Source: Aeriscardovia sp.
GTDB lineage: Bacteria > Actinomycetota > Actinomycetes > Actinomycetales > Bifidobacteriaceae
Direction: 5' to 3'
Length of the DNA: 64,000 nt
NCBI GenBank assembly: GCA_017413255.1
Contig: JAFPUC010000008.1
Location: 1-64,000 of the forward strand
The position numbers and the translations under genes were made by a program. The notes below the pieces were generated by a model, which had not been told where the DNA came from, did not search any database, and was given only the letters and a program-made list of their open reading frames with translations. Shown piece after piece: positions 42,459 through 51,452 of the stretch (within the stretch, counting starts at the first letter, position 1; each line of letters opens with the position of its first letter).

Positions 42459-42971
42459 CTAAAATCCCGGATCTTCGTCTATGCCCAGGGGGCTGTCGGA
42501 GGCGCCCCCTCCATAGGAGTAGTCCCCGCTGCCTGCCCACGGGTCCTGGGGGGCCGGGGCGGCCGGGGCCTGGCGCTGCGGAGCTCTAGAGTAGCTCTGG
42601 GGCGCGTATTCGTCTTTGCTAACCGTGCAGGATGCATACATCAAAGACGGGCCCACGTCGTTTACCCTAAGTTCCATAGTCGTGCGCTTTTCGCCCTGTT
42701 GGGTTTGGTATGAACGGGCAATGAGGGAGCCCTGAACTATCACCCTCATCCCTTTGGCAAGGGAGTTGACTACGTGATCGGCCAGGTTCCCCCATGCCGT
42801 GCAGTTCATAAACAGGGTTTCTTCTTCCTGCCTTTGACCCGTCGTTCTGTCCACCTTGTAGGGGGTGGATGCCACGCGGAAGGAAGCGAGCTTGCTTCCG
42901 CTGGGGAAAGTCCTAAGCTCGGGGTCTGCCACCATGTACCCAATCAGGGTTACGGGAGTTTCGTTGGGCAT
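42459..42971 (-). CDS. ssb: Single-stranded DNA-binding protein
   Basis: The 170-residue protein has an N-terminal OB-fold of about 110 residues (VTLIGYMVADPELRTFPSGS, ETLFMNCTAWGNLADHVVNS, KGMRVIVQGSLIARSYQTQQ), a low-complexity Pro/Ala/Gln/Gly linker and a short acidic tip DEDPGF. The tip is close to the DDDIPF-type sequence through which SSB recruits repair proteins. In the rpsF operon as usual. Confidence 0.95.
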   Translation of the reverse strand: MPNETPVTLIGYMVADPELRTFPSGSKLASFRVASTPYKVDRTTGQRQEEETLFMNCTAWGNLADHVVNSLAKGMRVIVQGSLIARSYQTQQGEKRTTMELRVNDVGPSLMYASCTVSKDEYAPQSYSRAPQRQAPAAPAPQDPWAGSGDYSYGGGASDSPLGIDEDPGF

Positions 42972-42972
42972 C

Positions 42973-43266
42973 CTAGCGCCTGTCTTCGCGCAGGACCTTG
43001 GTGCGCACTACGTTCTCGTTAAGCTTCATCTGCCTGTCGAGCTCGGCGCAGGTTTCGGGGGTGCAGGAGAAGTGGGCTACAAGGTAAAAGCCGTCATCCA
43101 GGCCGTTTATCTGGTAGGCCAAGCGACGCTTGCCCCAGTAATCTATATCTTTTACTTCGCCGCCGTCTTTGACGACGACGCTCATAAACTGATCCATCAG
43201 CTTCTTAACGCTGGCCTCTTCCATGGAAGGATTGATGATGGCCATCATTTCGTAAGGATGAGACAC
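42973..43266 (-). CDS. rpsF: Ribosomal protein bS6
   Basis: 30S platform protein of 97 residues: HPYEMMAIINPSMEEASVKK, then KDIDYWGKRRLAYQINGLDD and FYLVAHFSC. First gene of the ribosomal/SSB operon. The 59-bp gap toward the SGNH hydrolase should contain the promoter. One base separates it from the ssb start. Confidence 0.96.
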   Translation of the reverse strand: MSHPYEMMAIINPSMEEASVKKLMDQFMSVVVKDGGEVKDIDYWGKRRLAYQINGLDDGFYLVAHFSCTPETCAELDRQMKLNENVVRTKVLREDRR

Positions 43267-43325
43267 TTAACCTCCTCTGGTCTTTGTCGATCACGTTTTG
43301 CGTGACAGGAGTTTTACTCGTTAAT

Positions 43326-44090
43326 TCAGTTTACTTGCTGCTCTTTACAATCTTTCAACCCCAAAGAGGCCAAATCTTTGATGCGGCTGTCGGAAAAGTG
43401 GCTTATCAGGCAGTTGGCTATCACCCTGTACCCCTCGTAACTGGGGTGGAAGCAGTCGGAACACCAGAACCATTTGGTGTCCCCGTGAGGGGTGCCGACC
43501 GACTGATTTACGTAGAAGGCCCCGTTTGCATCACACACTTCCTGGGCCACTTTGGCCTGGTAGAGGGTGGCTTTTTTGAGCTGGGCCCGAAGGGCCCCTC
43601 CGAAGGCGGGAACCATGTAAACTTCGGCAGAAGAAAAGACTATGACCTTGTCTGCCAGCGCTTTAGCCATTTCGATGGATTCTTTTAGCTCTTTTTTCCA
43701 TTTTTCATCGGTAGGCCTTAAAGCCATAAGATCATTGCTTCCCGCGCAAAGTATCACAACATCCCAGCGGTTCCCTTCCAGTGAGGGAAGGAGCCTGTAG
43801 CGCACCCGGGTCAGGGTGGCTCCGAACTTTCCCACCAGATTCCACTCCACGTTCCTGTTCATCCTTTTTGCCAGGAGCCTTAAAAATTGCGGAACGAGCC
43901 CGTACTTGGTGTTTGAGCAGCCGCAGCCCAGAACCATGGAGTCTCCCACCGCCACGACGGAGAGGGGTCTTTGTTCTCCTCCCGCTACTTCTATCAGGCC
44001 GCTGGTTTCCCCCGGGGGCTCTTTTGCAAAATCCATATTCTTTAACTTCAGCGCGTCAATTTGCGCCGCCATTTTTTCCAGGGCGTTCAT
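43326..44090 (-). CDS. SGNH/GDSL-type hydrolase
   Basis: A 254-residue cytosolic SGNH hydrolase with no signal peptide. Catalytic blocks are visible: VVAVGDSMVLGCG (block I, nucleophilic Ser, about 45-57), NLVGKFGATL (block II Gly), VILCAGSNDLMAL (block III Asn) and WFWCSDCFHPSYEGY (block V Asp-x-x-His). Likely an esterase or acyl-hydrolase of unknown substrate. It precedes the rpsF operon in the same direction. Confidence 0.87.
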   Translation of the reverse strand: MNALEKMAAQIDALKLKNMDFAKEPPGETSGLIEVAGGEQRPLSVVAVGDSMVLGCGCSNTKYGLVPQFLRLLAKRMNRNVEWNLVGKFGATLTRVRYRLLPSLEGNRWDVVILCAGSNDLMALRPTDEKWKKELKESIEMAKALADKVIVFSSAEVYMVPAFGGALRAQLKKATLYQAKVAQEVCDANGAFYVNQSVGTPHGDTKWFWCSDCFHPSYEGYRVIANCLISHFSDSRIKDLASLGLKDCKEQQVN

Positions 44091-44112
44091 TTTGCCTTCT
44101 TTCTGCCTTAAT

Positions 44113-45699
44113 CTATTCCTCCGCTACGAGGTCTAAGTAATCGTCTTCCCATCTATCTTCAACACCATCGGGGAGCAATAAAATCCTATCGGGTTTCAAA
44201 GCCTCCAGGGCGCCCCTGTCATGGGTGACCAGAATGCAGGCCCCCTTGTACCCGCCTATCGCTTCCAAAATCTTTTCGCGGCTGGCGGGGTCCAGGTTGT
44301 TTGTGGGTTCGTCCAAAAGCAGCAGGTTGGCCCTCGAATGGGCCAAAGAGGCCAGGGAAAGGCGCGTTTTTTCGCCTCCCGACAGCACTCCTGCCTGCTT
44401 GTATACTTCATCGTTTGAAAAAAGAAAACTCCCCAGGGCGGTTCTGGCGTTTTCCTCGCTCATGTCGCTGCAGGCTTCCATCATGTTCTCAAGAATCGTA
44501 AGGTCCCCTTTGAGGTTTTCGTGTTCCTGGGAAAAGTAGCCTATCTTGCATTTTTCCCCGAGCTCGATTTGGCCGCAATCAGGGCAAAGAAGGCCGGAAA
44601 GGAGGCGCAGAAATGTCGTCTTTCCCGCTCCGTTTGCCCCCAAAACGGCGATCCTGGAATCCCTTTCCACCGTGAGGTTCAGATTTTCAAATAACGGGCT
44701 TCCGTTGTAACCGTAAGACAGATCCCGGCATTCGGCCAAAATCTTCTCCCCCTTTTCGGGCTCGGGAAGGCGGATATTGGCGATCTTTTCCCGCTTTCTT
44801 TCAAACTTTCCTTCCTCCAGGAGTTTTTCCGCCCTCCTTTCCATATTCTTTGCGGCCACGGCTTTGGTGGCCTTGGCCCCCAAAGAGGCGCTTTCTTTAA
44901 GGAGCCTTTCCGCTTTTTTCTTTGCAATCTCTGCGGCTTTGGCCTTCCTCTCTTCTTCTGCCTCCCTTTCCTTCAAAAACGCGCTGTAGCCGAGGGAGTA
45001 CTTGTCAAAGGCGCCGTCATGAAGGTACCAGATTGAAGTGGCGCACTCGTCGAGAAGTTTTTTCGAGTGGGAGATTAAAAGCAGGCTCCCCTCAAATTCC
45101 TTTAATTTTTCCGTCAGCCATTCGATGGCCCCCGCGTCCAAATGGTTTGTGGGTTCGTCGAGTATGAGGGTGTCGGCCCCCGCAAAAATAATCCTCGCCA
45201 GTTCCACCCTCCTCTTCTGTCCTCCGGAAAGGGCGGAGAGGGGGCAGCCCATATACTTTTCTATTTCCAGCCGGGAGGCCATCTTCGTGGCCACGGCTTT
45301 GGCGCTCCAGCCTCCCAGGGCTTCAAACCTCTCCTGGAGCCTGTTTAATTTCTCTATGTCTTTTTCGAGGTTCTTTCCCTCTTCTACGGCTTTTTGCGCC
45401 TGCTCTATTTTTTTGGCAAGGGAGGAAAGGCCCTTTACCGATAAAATCCTTTCCGTCACGGTCTGTGCCTGGTTTTCCACGCGGGTCTCTTGGGGAAGGT
45501 AGCCTAAAGTCCCCCGGATTTGAACTTTCCCCCCCTCAGGAGGAAGCTCCCCCACCAAAGTCCTTACAAAGCTCGTTTTTCCGGCCCCGTTTTTCCCCAC
45601 CAGGCCTATCTTTTCTCCTGCCCCTATCGAAAAGGAGACGGGGTATAGGATCTGGCGCTCTCCCCAGCTTATGGATAAGTCGTCGGCTGTGATTGACAT
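44113..45699 (-). CDS. ABC-F family ATPase
   Basis: A 528-residue soluble protein with two ABC domains and no membrane segments, of the ribosome-associated ABC-F class (translation factors and ribosome-protection proteins). Domain 1: GLVGKNGAGKTS (Walker A), LSGGQKRRVELARIIFAG, TLILDEPTNHLDAG. A charged P-site tRNA-interaction linker (EREAEEERKAKAAEIAKKKA) follows. Domain 2: VLGANGAGKTTFLRLLSG, LSGGEKTRLSLASLAHS, LLLLDEPTNNLDP. The start is ATG 45697-45699 with AAGGAA upstream; a TTG seven codons earlier is less likely. The linker is too divergent to tell housekeeping from antibiotic resistance. Confidence 0.88.
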   Translation of the reverse strand: MSITADDLSISWGERQILYPVSFSIGAGEKIGLVGKNGAGKTSFVRTLVGELPPEGGKVQIRGTLGYLPQETRVENQAQTVTERILSVKGLSSLAKKIEQAQKAVEEGKNLEKDIEKLNRLQERFEALGGWSAKAVATKMASRLEIEKYMGCPLSALSGGQKRRVELARIIFAGADTLILDEPTNHLDAGAIEWLTEKLKEFEGSLLLISHSKKLLDECATSIWYLHDGAFDKYSLGYSAFLKEREAEEERKAKAAEIAKKKAERLLKESASLGAKATKAVAAKNMERRAEKLLEEGKFERKREKIANIRLPEPEKGEKILAECRDLSYGYNGSPLFENLNLTVERDSRIAVLGANGAGKTTFLRLLSGLLCPDCGQIELGEKCKIGYFSQEHENLKGDLTILENMMEACSDMSEENARTALGSFLFSNDEVYKQAGVLSGGEKTRLSLASLAHSRANLLLLDEPTNNLDPASREKILEAIGGYKGACILVTHDRGALEALKPDRILLLPDGVEDRWEDDYLDLVAEE

Positions 45700-45785
45700 G
45701 GAATTTTTCCTTAAATACAAAAGTTAGCTAATTTAGACTTTAGAGTATCGATAAGAAAACCTGCAAAAAAAATACAGAAGGCGAA

Positions 45786-48647
45786 ATGTTGCAAGAAGAG
45801 GGAGTCTTTGTAGAAGATCTTTCAAATTTGGAAGCGAATAAAAAAATCATCATAAAGGGGGCGGCGGAGCATAATTTAAAGCAAGTGGACCTGGCCATTC
45901 CCAAAAACAAACTTGTAGTTTTTACGGGGCTGTCGGGATCCGGCAAGTCCTCTTTGGCTTTTGACACTCTTTGCGCCGAGGGGCAGAGGCGCTACATGCA
46001 GTCCCTCTCTTCCTACGCCAGGCAGTTTTTGGGCCAGATCCCCAAGCCCAAAGTAGATTCTATAGAGGGCCTCAGCCCCACCATCTCGATAGATCAAAAA
46101 ACCACCAACCACAATCCGAGATCCACCGTAGGGACCGTAACTGAAATATACGACTACATGCGCGTGCTTTTCTCCAGGATTTCCATCCCCCACTGCCCGA
46201 TATGCCTGGAAGAAGTGGGGAGACAGAGCGCAGAGCAGATAGTGGATGCGATCTTGGATCACGGAGGGGAGGCGCAGATCCTCTCCCCCCTCGCCCGCGA
46301 AAAGAAGGGGACGTTTGAGAGCCTTTTTGAGGATTTAAATTCCAAGGGCTTTACAAGGGTCATAGTGGACGGAAAATACTTCAGGACGGGCGATGCCCCC
46401 GACTTAAAAAAGCAGGAAAAGCACACCATCTACGCCCTTATAGATCAAATCCCTCTAAGCTCCCGGGAGTGCAGCCGCCTTACGGACTCTGTTGAAACGG
46501 CGCTGGAGCTTTCAGGGGGAAGCGCGGTGGCAAGGTTCCTTAAAGAGGATGGGGGGGAGGACGAATTTTTCAGCGAGAAAGCGTCTTGCCCAAACGGGCA
46601 CAGTTTTGACCTGGATATGGAGCCGCGCAGCTTCTCATTCAATTCCCCCCTGGGGGCCTGCCCTTCGTGCGGGGGTCTTGGCACAAAAGAAGAGATGGAC
46701 CTTAAAAGCGTCATAAAGGACCCCTCCCTTTCCCTGGATCAGGGCGTGATAGACCCGTGGAACCACCAGATAACCGACCACTCCCGGCAGCTAAGAGACC
46801 TTAGCCTTCAGATGGGCTTTAAGATGAGCACCCCTTGGAAAGATCTTCCCGAAAAAGTGAAGAACGCGATCCTTTACGAAGGGTGGAACTTTAGCGAAGA
46901 CAAGCCGGTGAAAAACAGGTGGGGGCAGAAAAGGAGCAGGATTTACGGCTTTGAACCGCTTTCCCACTGGCTGAACCGAAAAATTTCCCAAAGCGACTCG
47001 GAACTTATCCGAAGCTGGTACTCAAAGTGGATGCACTCCACCCTGTGCTCGGAGTGCCGGGGGAAAAGGCTGAGAAAAGAAATACTGGCGGCCTGGATTG
47101 ACGGAAAGTCGATAGTGGACGTGTGCCAAATGCCCATCAAGGAAGAGGCGGAGTGGATTTCAAACCTTGTTTTGACCCCAAAGCAGGAGCTTATCGCCAA
47201 AGACGCGCTTAAAGCCATAGGCCAGAGGCTGGAATTCCTCCTTGACATCGGCCTTGACTACCTCACCCTCATGCGTTCGGCATCCACCCTTTCGGGAGGG
47301 GAGGCGCAGAGGATAAGGCTTGCCAACCAGATAGGATCCAAGCTCACCGGGGTGATGTACGTCTTAGACGAGCCCTCCATAGGGCTTCACCAGAGGGATA
47401 ACGACAAAATGCTCTCCACCCTGAGAAGCCTTCAGGCTTTAGGCAACACCGTGATAGTGGTGGAGCACGACGAAGACACCATCCGCAGCGCCGACTGGCT
47501 GGTGGATGTGGGCCCCCTGGCCGGAAAAGAAGGGGGAAAGATAATCTACTCCGGGGAGCCTGAGGGGATTTCAAGGGCGAGCCTGTCCATAACGGGCCAG
47601 TTTATGACCGGAAAGCGGAAGATAGAGGTGCCATCCTCCCGAAGGGAGCCGGGAGGATGGCTCAGGCTAAAAGACGTAAACAAAAACAACCTAAAGCATC
47701 TCGACGTTTCCATCCCCCTTCAGGTTTTTTCCACCATCACGGGGGTGTCGGGGTCGGGAAAGTCCACCCTCATGGATGACATCCTCTACCCCCGCCTTTC
47801 AAGGGACCTCAACGGGTCATCCTGCGAAGTGGACGAGGGGGAAGGAAGGATAGAGGGGGAGGAAAACCTGGACAAGGTGATTTACATCGACCAGTCTCCT
47901 ATAGGGCGCACCCCCCGCAGCAACCCGGCCACCTACACCGGGGTGTGGAACGCAATAAGGGACCTTTTTGCCAGGACCCCCGAGGCCCAGATAAGGGGCT
48001 ACAAGCCGGGACGTTTTTCCTTCAACGAAAAAGGGGGAAGGTGCGAAACCTGCCACGGGGACGGGGCGATAAACATAGAGATGAACTTTTTGCCCGCCGT
48101 GCAGATAAAGTGCGACGCCTGCGGCGGCAGGAGGTACAACAGGGAAACCCTCCAGGTGGAGTACAACGGGAAAAACATCTCCCAAGTCCTAGACATGACG
48201 GTAAGCGAAGCCTGCCAATTTTTCAAAAACATCCCCTCCATCCTCCGCTACTTAAAGGCCCTGGAAGATGTGGGTCTGGGATACATCAGCCTGGACCAAA
48301 ACGCCACAACCCTTTCAGGAGGTGAGGCCCAGAGGGTAAAACTCGCATCCGAACTTCAAAAAAAGCAGACCGGAAAGACCATCTACCTTTTAGACGAGCC
48401 CACGACGGGCCTGCACGCAGAAGACGTCTCCAAGCTTCTTGAAATCTTTAAAAGGCTTGTAGACAAGAAGAACACCCTGGTGGTGATAGAGCACAACATG
48501 GATGTGATAAAAAGCTGCGACTACGTGATAGACCTGGGGCCCGAAGGGGGAGATAAGGGCGGAAAGGTGGTGGCCTCCGGAACTCCCGAACAGGTGGCCA
48601 AGACCGGCACTTGGACCGGACGCTACCTTAAAAAGGTTTTATGCTAG
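45786..48647 (+). CDS. uvrA: Excinuclease ABC subunit A
   Basis: DNA damage recognition ATPase of nucleotide excision repair. The 953 residues hold two ABC modules: GLSGSGKSSLAFDTL (about 50-64) and GVSGSGKSTLMDDIL, signatures LSGGEAQRIRLANQIGS and LSGGEAQRVKLASELQ, Walker B VMYVLDEPSIGLHQRD and YLLDEPTTGLH. Zinc modules show as CPICLEE, CPSCGGLG, CSECRGKRL and CETCHGDG with CDACGGRRY. No SOS/LexA box was recognised in the 86-bp divergent gap to the ABC-F gene. The stop overlaps the uvrC ATG. Confidence 0.97.
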   Translation: MLQEEGVFVEDLSNLEANKKIIIKGAAEHNLKQVDLAIPKNKLVVFTGLSGSGKSSLAFDTLCAEGQRRYMQSLSSYARQFLGQIPKPKVDSIEGLSPTISIDQKTTNHNPRSTVGTVTEIYDYMRVLFSRISIPHCPICLEEVGRQSAEQIVDAILDHGGEAQILSPLAREKKGTFESLFEDLNSKGFTRVIVDGKYFRTGDAPDLKKQEKHTIYALIDQIPLSSRECSRLTDSVETALELSGGSAVARFLKEDGGEDEFFSEKASCPNGHSFDLDMEPRSFSFNSPLGACPSCGGLGTKEEMDLKSVIKDPSLSLDQGVIDPWNHQITDHSRQLRDLSLQMGFKMSTPWKDLPEKVKNAILYEGWNFSEDKPVKNRWGQKRSRIYGFEPLSHWLNRKISQSDSELIRSWYSKWMHSTLCSECRGKRLRKEILAAWIDGKSIVDVCQMPIKEEAEWISNLVLTPKQELIAKDALKAIGQRLEFLLDIGLDYLTLMRSASTLSGGEAQRIRLANQIGSKLTGVMYVLDEPSIGLHQRDNDKMLSTLRSLQALGNTVIVVEHDEDTIRSADWLVDVGPLAGKEGGKIIYSGEPEGISRASLSITGQFMTGKRKIEVPSSRREPGGWLRLKDVNKNNLKHLDVSIPLQVFSTITGVSGSGKSTLMDDILYPRLSRDLNGSSCEVDEGEGRIEGEENLDKVIYIDQSPIGRTPRSNPATYTGVWNAIRDLFARTPEAQIRGYKPGRFSFNEKGGRCETCHGDGAINIEMNFLPAVQIKCDACGGRRYNRETLQVEYNGKNISQVLDMTVSEACQFFKNIPSILRYLKALEDVGLGYISLDQNATTLSGGEAQRVKLASELQKKQTGKTIYLLDEPTTGLHAEDVSKLLEIFKRLVDKKNTLVVIEHNMDVIKSCDYVIDLGPEGGDKGGKVVASGTPEQVAKTGTWTGRYLKKVLC

Positions 48648-50362
48648 ATCCCCGATCCGCCCCTAAAAGGGGGGAAATTCCGGAAACTTTCGGCGTATAC
48701 AAGTGGAAAGACGCCGAGGGAAAGGTAATTTACGTAGGAAAGGCAAAGAACCTGAGAAACCGCCTCTCCTACTACTTTCAGCCCCCATCCTCCCTTCCGG
48801 CCCGCACGCGCAACATGGTTTTGTCGGCCAAAAGCCTTGAGTGGACAGTGGTGGATAACGAGCTGGAAGCCCTCTCTTTGGAGTACTCGTGGATTAAGGA
48901 ATTTAACCCCAGGTTCAACGTCGTTTTCAAAGACGACAAAAGCTACCCCTACCTCGCCCTTTCCTGCAGCCAAAAGTTTCCAAGGCTCTTTATAACCAGG
49001 AGCACCAAAAGGAAGGGGCTTTTGCTCTTCGGGCCTTTCGCAAACTTAAAGCTTTTTAAGCTTCTTGGCCCTTTGACCCACCTTTACCCCCTGCGCACCT
49101 GCAGCGACGAAGTGTTCAAAAGGCATCTGGCCCACAAAAGATCCTGCATTCTTTACGAACTTGGCCGGTGCTCGGGGCCCTGCATAGGTCAAATCGACCA
49201 AAAAGCGTACGCAAAAATCATGAAGGATTTTTCTTCCGTCCTCTCTTCTACCTCCAGGGCCAAAGAAGAAGAGGGGAAGCTGAAACTTGAAATCGAAAAG
49301 CAGGTTGAAAACTTTAACTTTGAAAAAGCCGCGAGGGCCAGAGACGAGCTTTTGGCTTTAAATCAGGTGACGGAAAAAAATTCGGTAATCGGCATGAAAG
49401 ACGACGAGGACGTCTTCGGCGTGGCTGAGGGAAAGGAGATGGTCTATTTTTACCAGTTTTGCGTGCGCGGCGGCCGAATCGGGGCGGAGAGGAGCTGGGT
49501 GGCCGATTTTGTGGAAGAAGAATCTAAAGAAGAGCTTTTGGGCCGCCTCCTTTTTTCCTTTTACCGGGCGGGGGAGGAAGAAGGGTTTAAAAGGGAGAGG
49601 GTTTCAGATCCAGACGAGGGCTTCAAAGAAACTTCCCCCTCTTCCCCCAGCTCCATTCTCCTTCCTTTTCTTCCCGAGGATGCAAAAGGAATAGAAGAAA
49701 TGCTTTGCTCCATATTCGGCAAAAAAGTGGAACTTAAAGTTCCTAAGAAAGGAGAAAAGAGAAAGCTTTTGGAGGAGGCCCAGAAAAACGCTCTTGAAGG
49801 CGAAAAGCGGATGGAAAAGAGCTCCCTTAAAAAAGCGGAATCCAGGAGGAAGGGCCTGGAAGAGGCGGAAAAGCTCCTCTCCCTTCCCTCCCTTCCACTC
49901 CTCATAGAAGGCTTTGACATTTCAAATTCGGCCAAAGGGGAAAACCAGGTGGGCTCCTGCGTCTCCTTTGTAAACGGCCTTAAAAACGGCGAGGGATACA
50001 GGAAATTCAAACTTTCTTCAACAGACGATCTTCACGCCCTCAAGGAAGTGGTGAGGCGAAGGTTTGAAATGGACCTTCCCTCCCCGGACCTTCTGGTCAT
50101 AGACGGGGGCCCGGAGCAGTTGAAGGCGGCAAGGGAGGGGGTGCAAGAAGCCTCAAAGGAGAGGGGGGAAGAAAAAAAAGTCTCCATAGTGGGATTGTCA
50201 AAAAAGCTGGAGGAAGTGTGGAGGGAAGAAGATCCCTATCCCTTGATTCTTTCCAGGACAGATCCCGTTCTCCTTCTTTTGGAGGAGGTGAGAGACGAAT
50301 CGCACCGGTTCGCCATTTCCTTCCACCGCGACCTTCGGCGCAAAAGCCTTCTTCAAAAGTGA
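48641..50362 (+). CDS. uvrC: Excinuclease ABC subunit C, lacking the C-terminal HhH domain
   Basis: Dual-incision nuclease of excision repair. The 573 residues include the GIY-YIG domain (FGVYKWKDAEGKVIYVGKAK, about 18-37; catalytic Glu in ALSLEYSWIKEFNPRFN), the UvrB-contact helix VENFNFEKAARARDELLAL (about 218-236) and the RNase H-like domain with FDISNSAKGENQVGS, LLVIDGGPEQLKAA and DESHRFAISFHR. The protein ends 9 residues later, so the usual tandem helix-hairpin-helix domain (about 55-60 residues) is missing, and no continuation is found in other frames. It starts within the uvrA stop. Confidence 0.93.
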   Translation: MLDPRSAPKRGEIPETFGVYKWKDAEGKVIYVGKAKNLRNRLSYYFQPPSSLPARTRNMVLSAKSLEWTVVDNELEALSLEYSWIKEFNPRFNVVFKDDKSYPYLALSCSQKFPRLFITRSTKRKGLLLFGPFANLKLFKLLGPLTHLYPLRTCSDEVFKRHLAHKRSCILYELGRCSGPCIGQIDQKAYAKIMKDFSSVLSSTSRAKEEEGKLKLEIEKQVENFNFEKAARARDELLALNQVTEKNSVIGMKDDEDVFGVAEGKEMVYFYQFCVRGGRIGAERSWVADFVEEESKEELLGRLLFSFYRAGEEEGFKRERVSDPDEGFKETSPSSPSSILLPFLPEDAKGIEEMLCSIFGKKVELKVPKKGEKRKLLEEAQKNALEGEKRMEKSSLKKAESRRKGLEEAEKLLSLPSLPLLIEGFDISNSAKGENQVGSCVSFVNGLKNGEGYRKFKLSSTDDLHALKEVVRRRFEMDLPSPDLLVIDGGPEQLKAAREGVQEASKERGEEKKVSIVGLSKKLEEVWREEDPYPLILSRTDPVLLLLEEVRDESHRFAISFHRDLRRKSLLQK

Positions 50363-50473
50363 AGACTGTAAAATAGAGGCGAGATCCCAATAGTCAAAAT
50401 TAAAAAGCATTTAAAGTTTTGCGCTTTTCAGCGCGCTTAGATCCTTTCAAAAAAGCAGCAAGAGAGGCGAAGA

Positions 50474-51376
50474 GTGAGGGCGGAAGTTTATAGCGAACTT
50501 GCAAAAGCGAATATAAGCCCTTCCATGCGTGAAATTCAAATAGCCACCATGCTCAGGCTTTCTATGGTCATAAAAGTTGCAAACGGGGCGCTCGTTTTGC
50601 AGTGCCCCTTAAAATCCCAAGATCTGGTCAAGTGGCTGCGCGACGCCATAAAAGAGACTTACAAGATAGATTCAAAACCCCAAAAATCCGGCGCTCCCTG
50701 CCTCTGCATTGAAGGGGCGGGAGCAAAAAAACTGCTGCTGCTCACGGGGCTTTTGGACAGGAAAAACAAAAGAATTGTTCCGGGCTTCCCCGTTTTCGGA
50801 AGCGTCCCTCCTCTTCCTGCGGCCACAGCCATGTGGAGGGGGGCCCTCATGGCCCAGGGCGAGCTAAGTTCCGACAAAAAAGAGGGGGCCAAGGTTTACT
50901 GCTCCGTGCCGGAGTTGGCCCAGGAGCTGGTAAAAAGCGCCGCAATTTTAGGGTTGGACGCCCATATAAACACCAAAGGGAGAAGAAAGAGCGTGGAAGC
51001 GGAGGCGGACCAGACCCTAAAGCTCTTAAACCTTTTGGGCGCCAAAGACTGGGCGATAAAAGTGTGTAACACATACGCCCAAAAAGACGAAGACACGAAG
51101 CACGTAGTCTCCCAGCTCTATGAAGCCAATAAAAAAAGGAGCTCGGAGGCGAGCCAGAGCGCCTGCCAAAGGGTTGAAAGGGCGCTTAAAATTCTGGAGG
51201 GGAAAAAAGTAAACCCCAACCTCATCGAGGCGGGGCGCCTCAGGCTCCGGTACCCCGATGCCACTTTAAGCGAGCTGGGAGGGCTTGCAAATCCGCCCAT
51301 CAGCAAGGATGCGCTGGCGGGAAGAATGAGGCGCCTTTATAAACTGGCTATGGACGCCCGGGAGGGCCGGGCCTAA
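50474..51376 (+). CDS. whiA: WhiA-type DNA-binding regulator
   Basis: A 300-residue protein with the LAGLIDADG-like N-terminal/central fold (degenerate homing-endonuclease type) and a C-terminal helix-turn-helix, visible as EAGRLRLRYPDATLSELGGL and NPPISKDALAGRMRRLYKLA. In Streptomyces it activates sporulation-division genes; in other Gram-positives it links growth and division. The start is GTG 50474. rapZ and yvcK, which precede whiA in most Actinobacteria, are absent here: only 111 bp separate uvrC and whiA. pgk follows after 76 bp. Confidence 0.92.
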   Translation: MRAEVYSELAKANISPSMREIQIATMLRLSMVIKVANGALVLQCPLKSQDLVKWLRDAIKETYKIDSKPQKSGAPCLCIEGAGAKKLLLLTGLLDRKNKRIVPGFPVFGSVPPLPAATAMWRGALMAQGELSSDKKEGAKVYCSVPELAQELVKSAAILGLDAHINTKGRRKSVEAEADQTLKLLNLLGAKDWAIKVCNTYAQKDEDTKHVVSQLYEANKKRSSEASQSACQRVERALKILEGKKVNPNLIEAGRLRLRYPDATLSELGGLANPPISKDALAGRMRRLYKLAMDAREGRA

Positions 51377-51452
51377 AGGCCGCAAACAAATTCAATGCCT
51401 TTTGAATTAAACTCTTTATAAATGCGCTTGACCCGATTAGAGGGGAGAAAAT

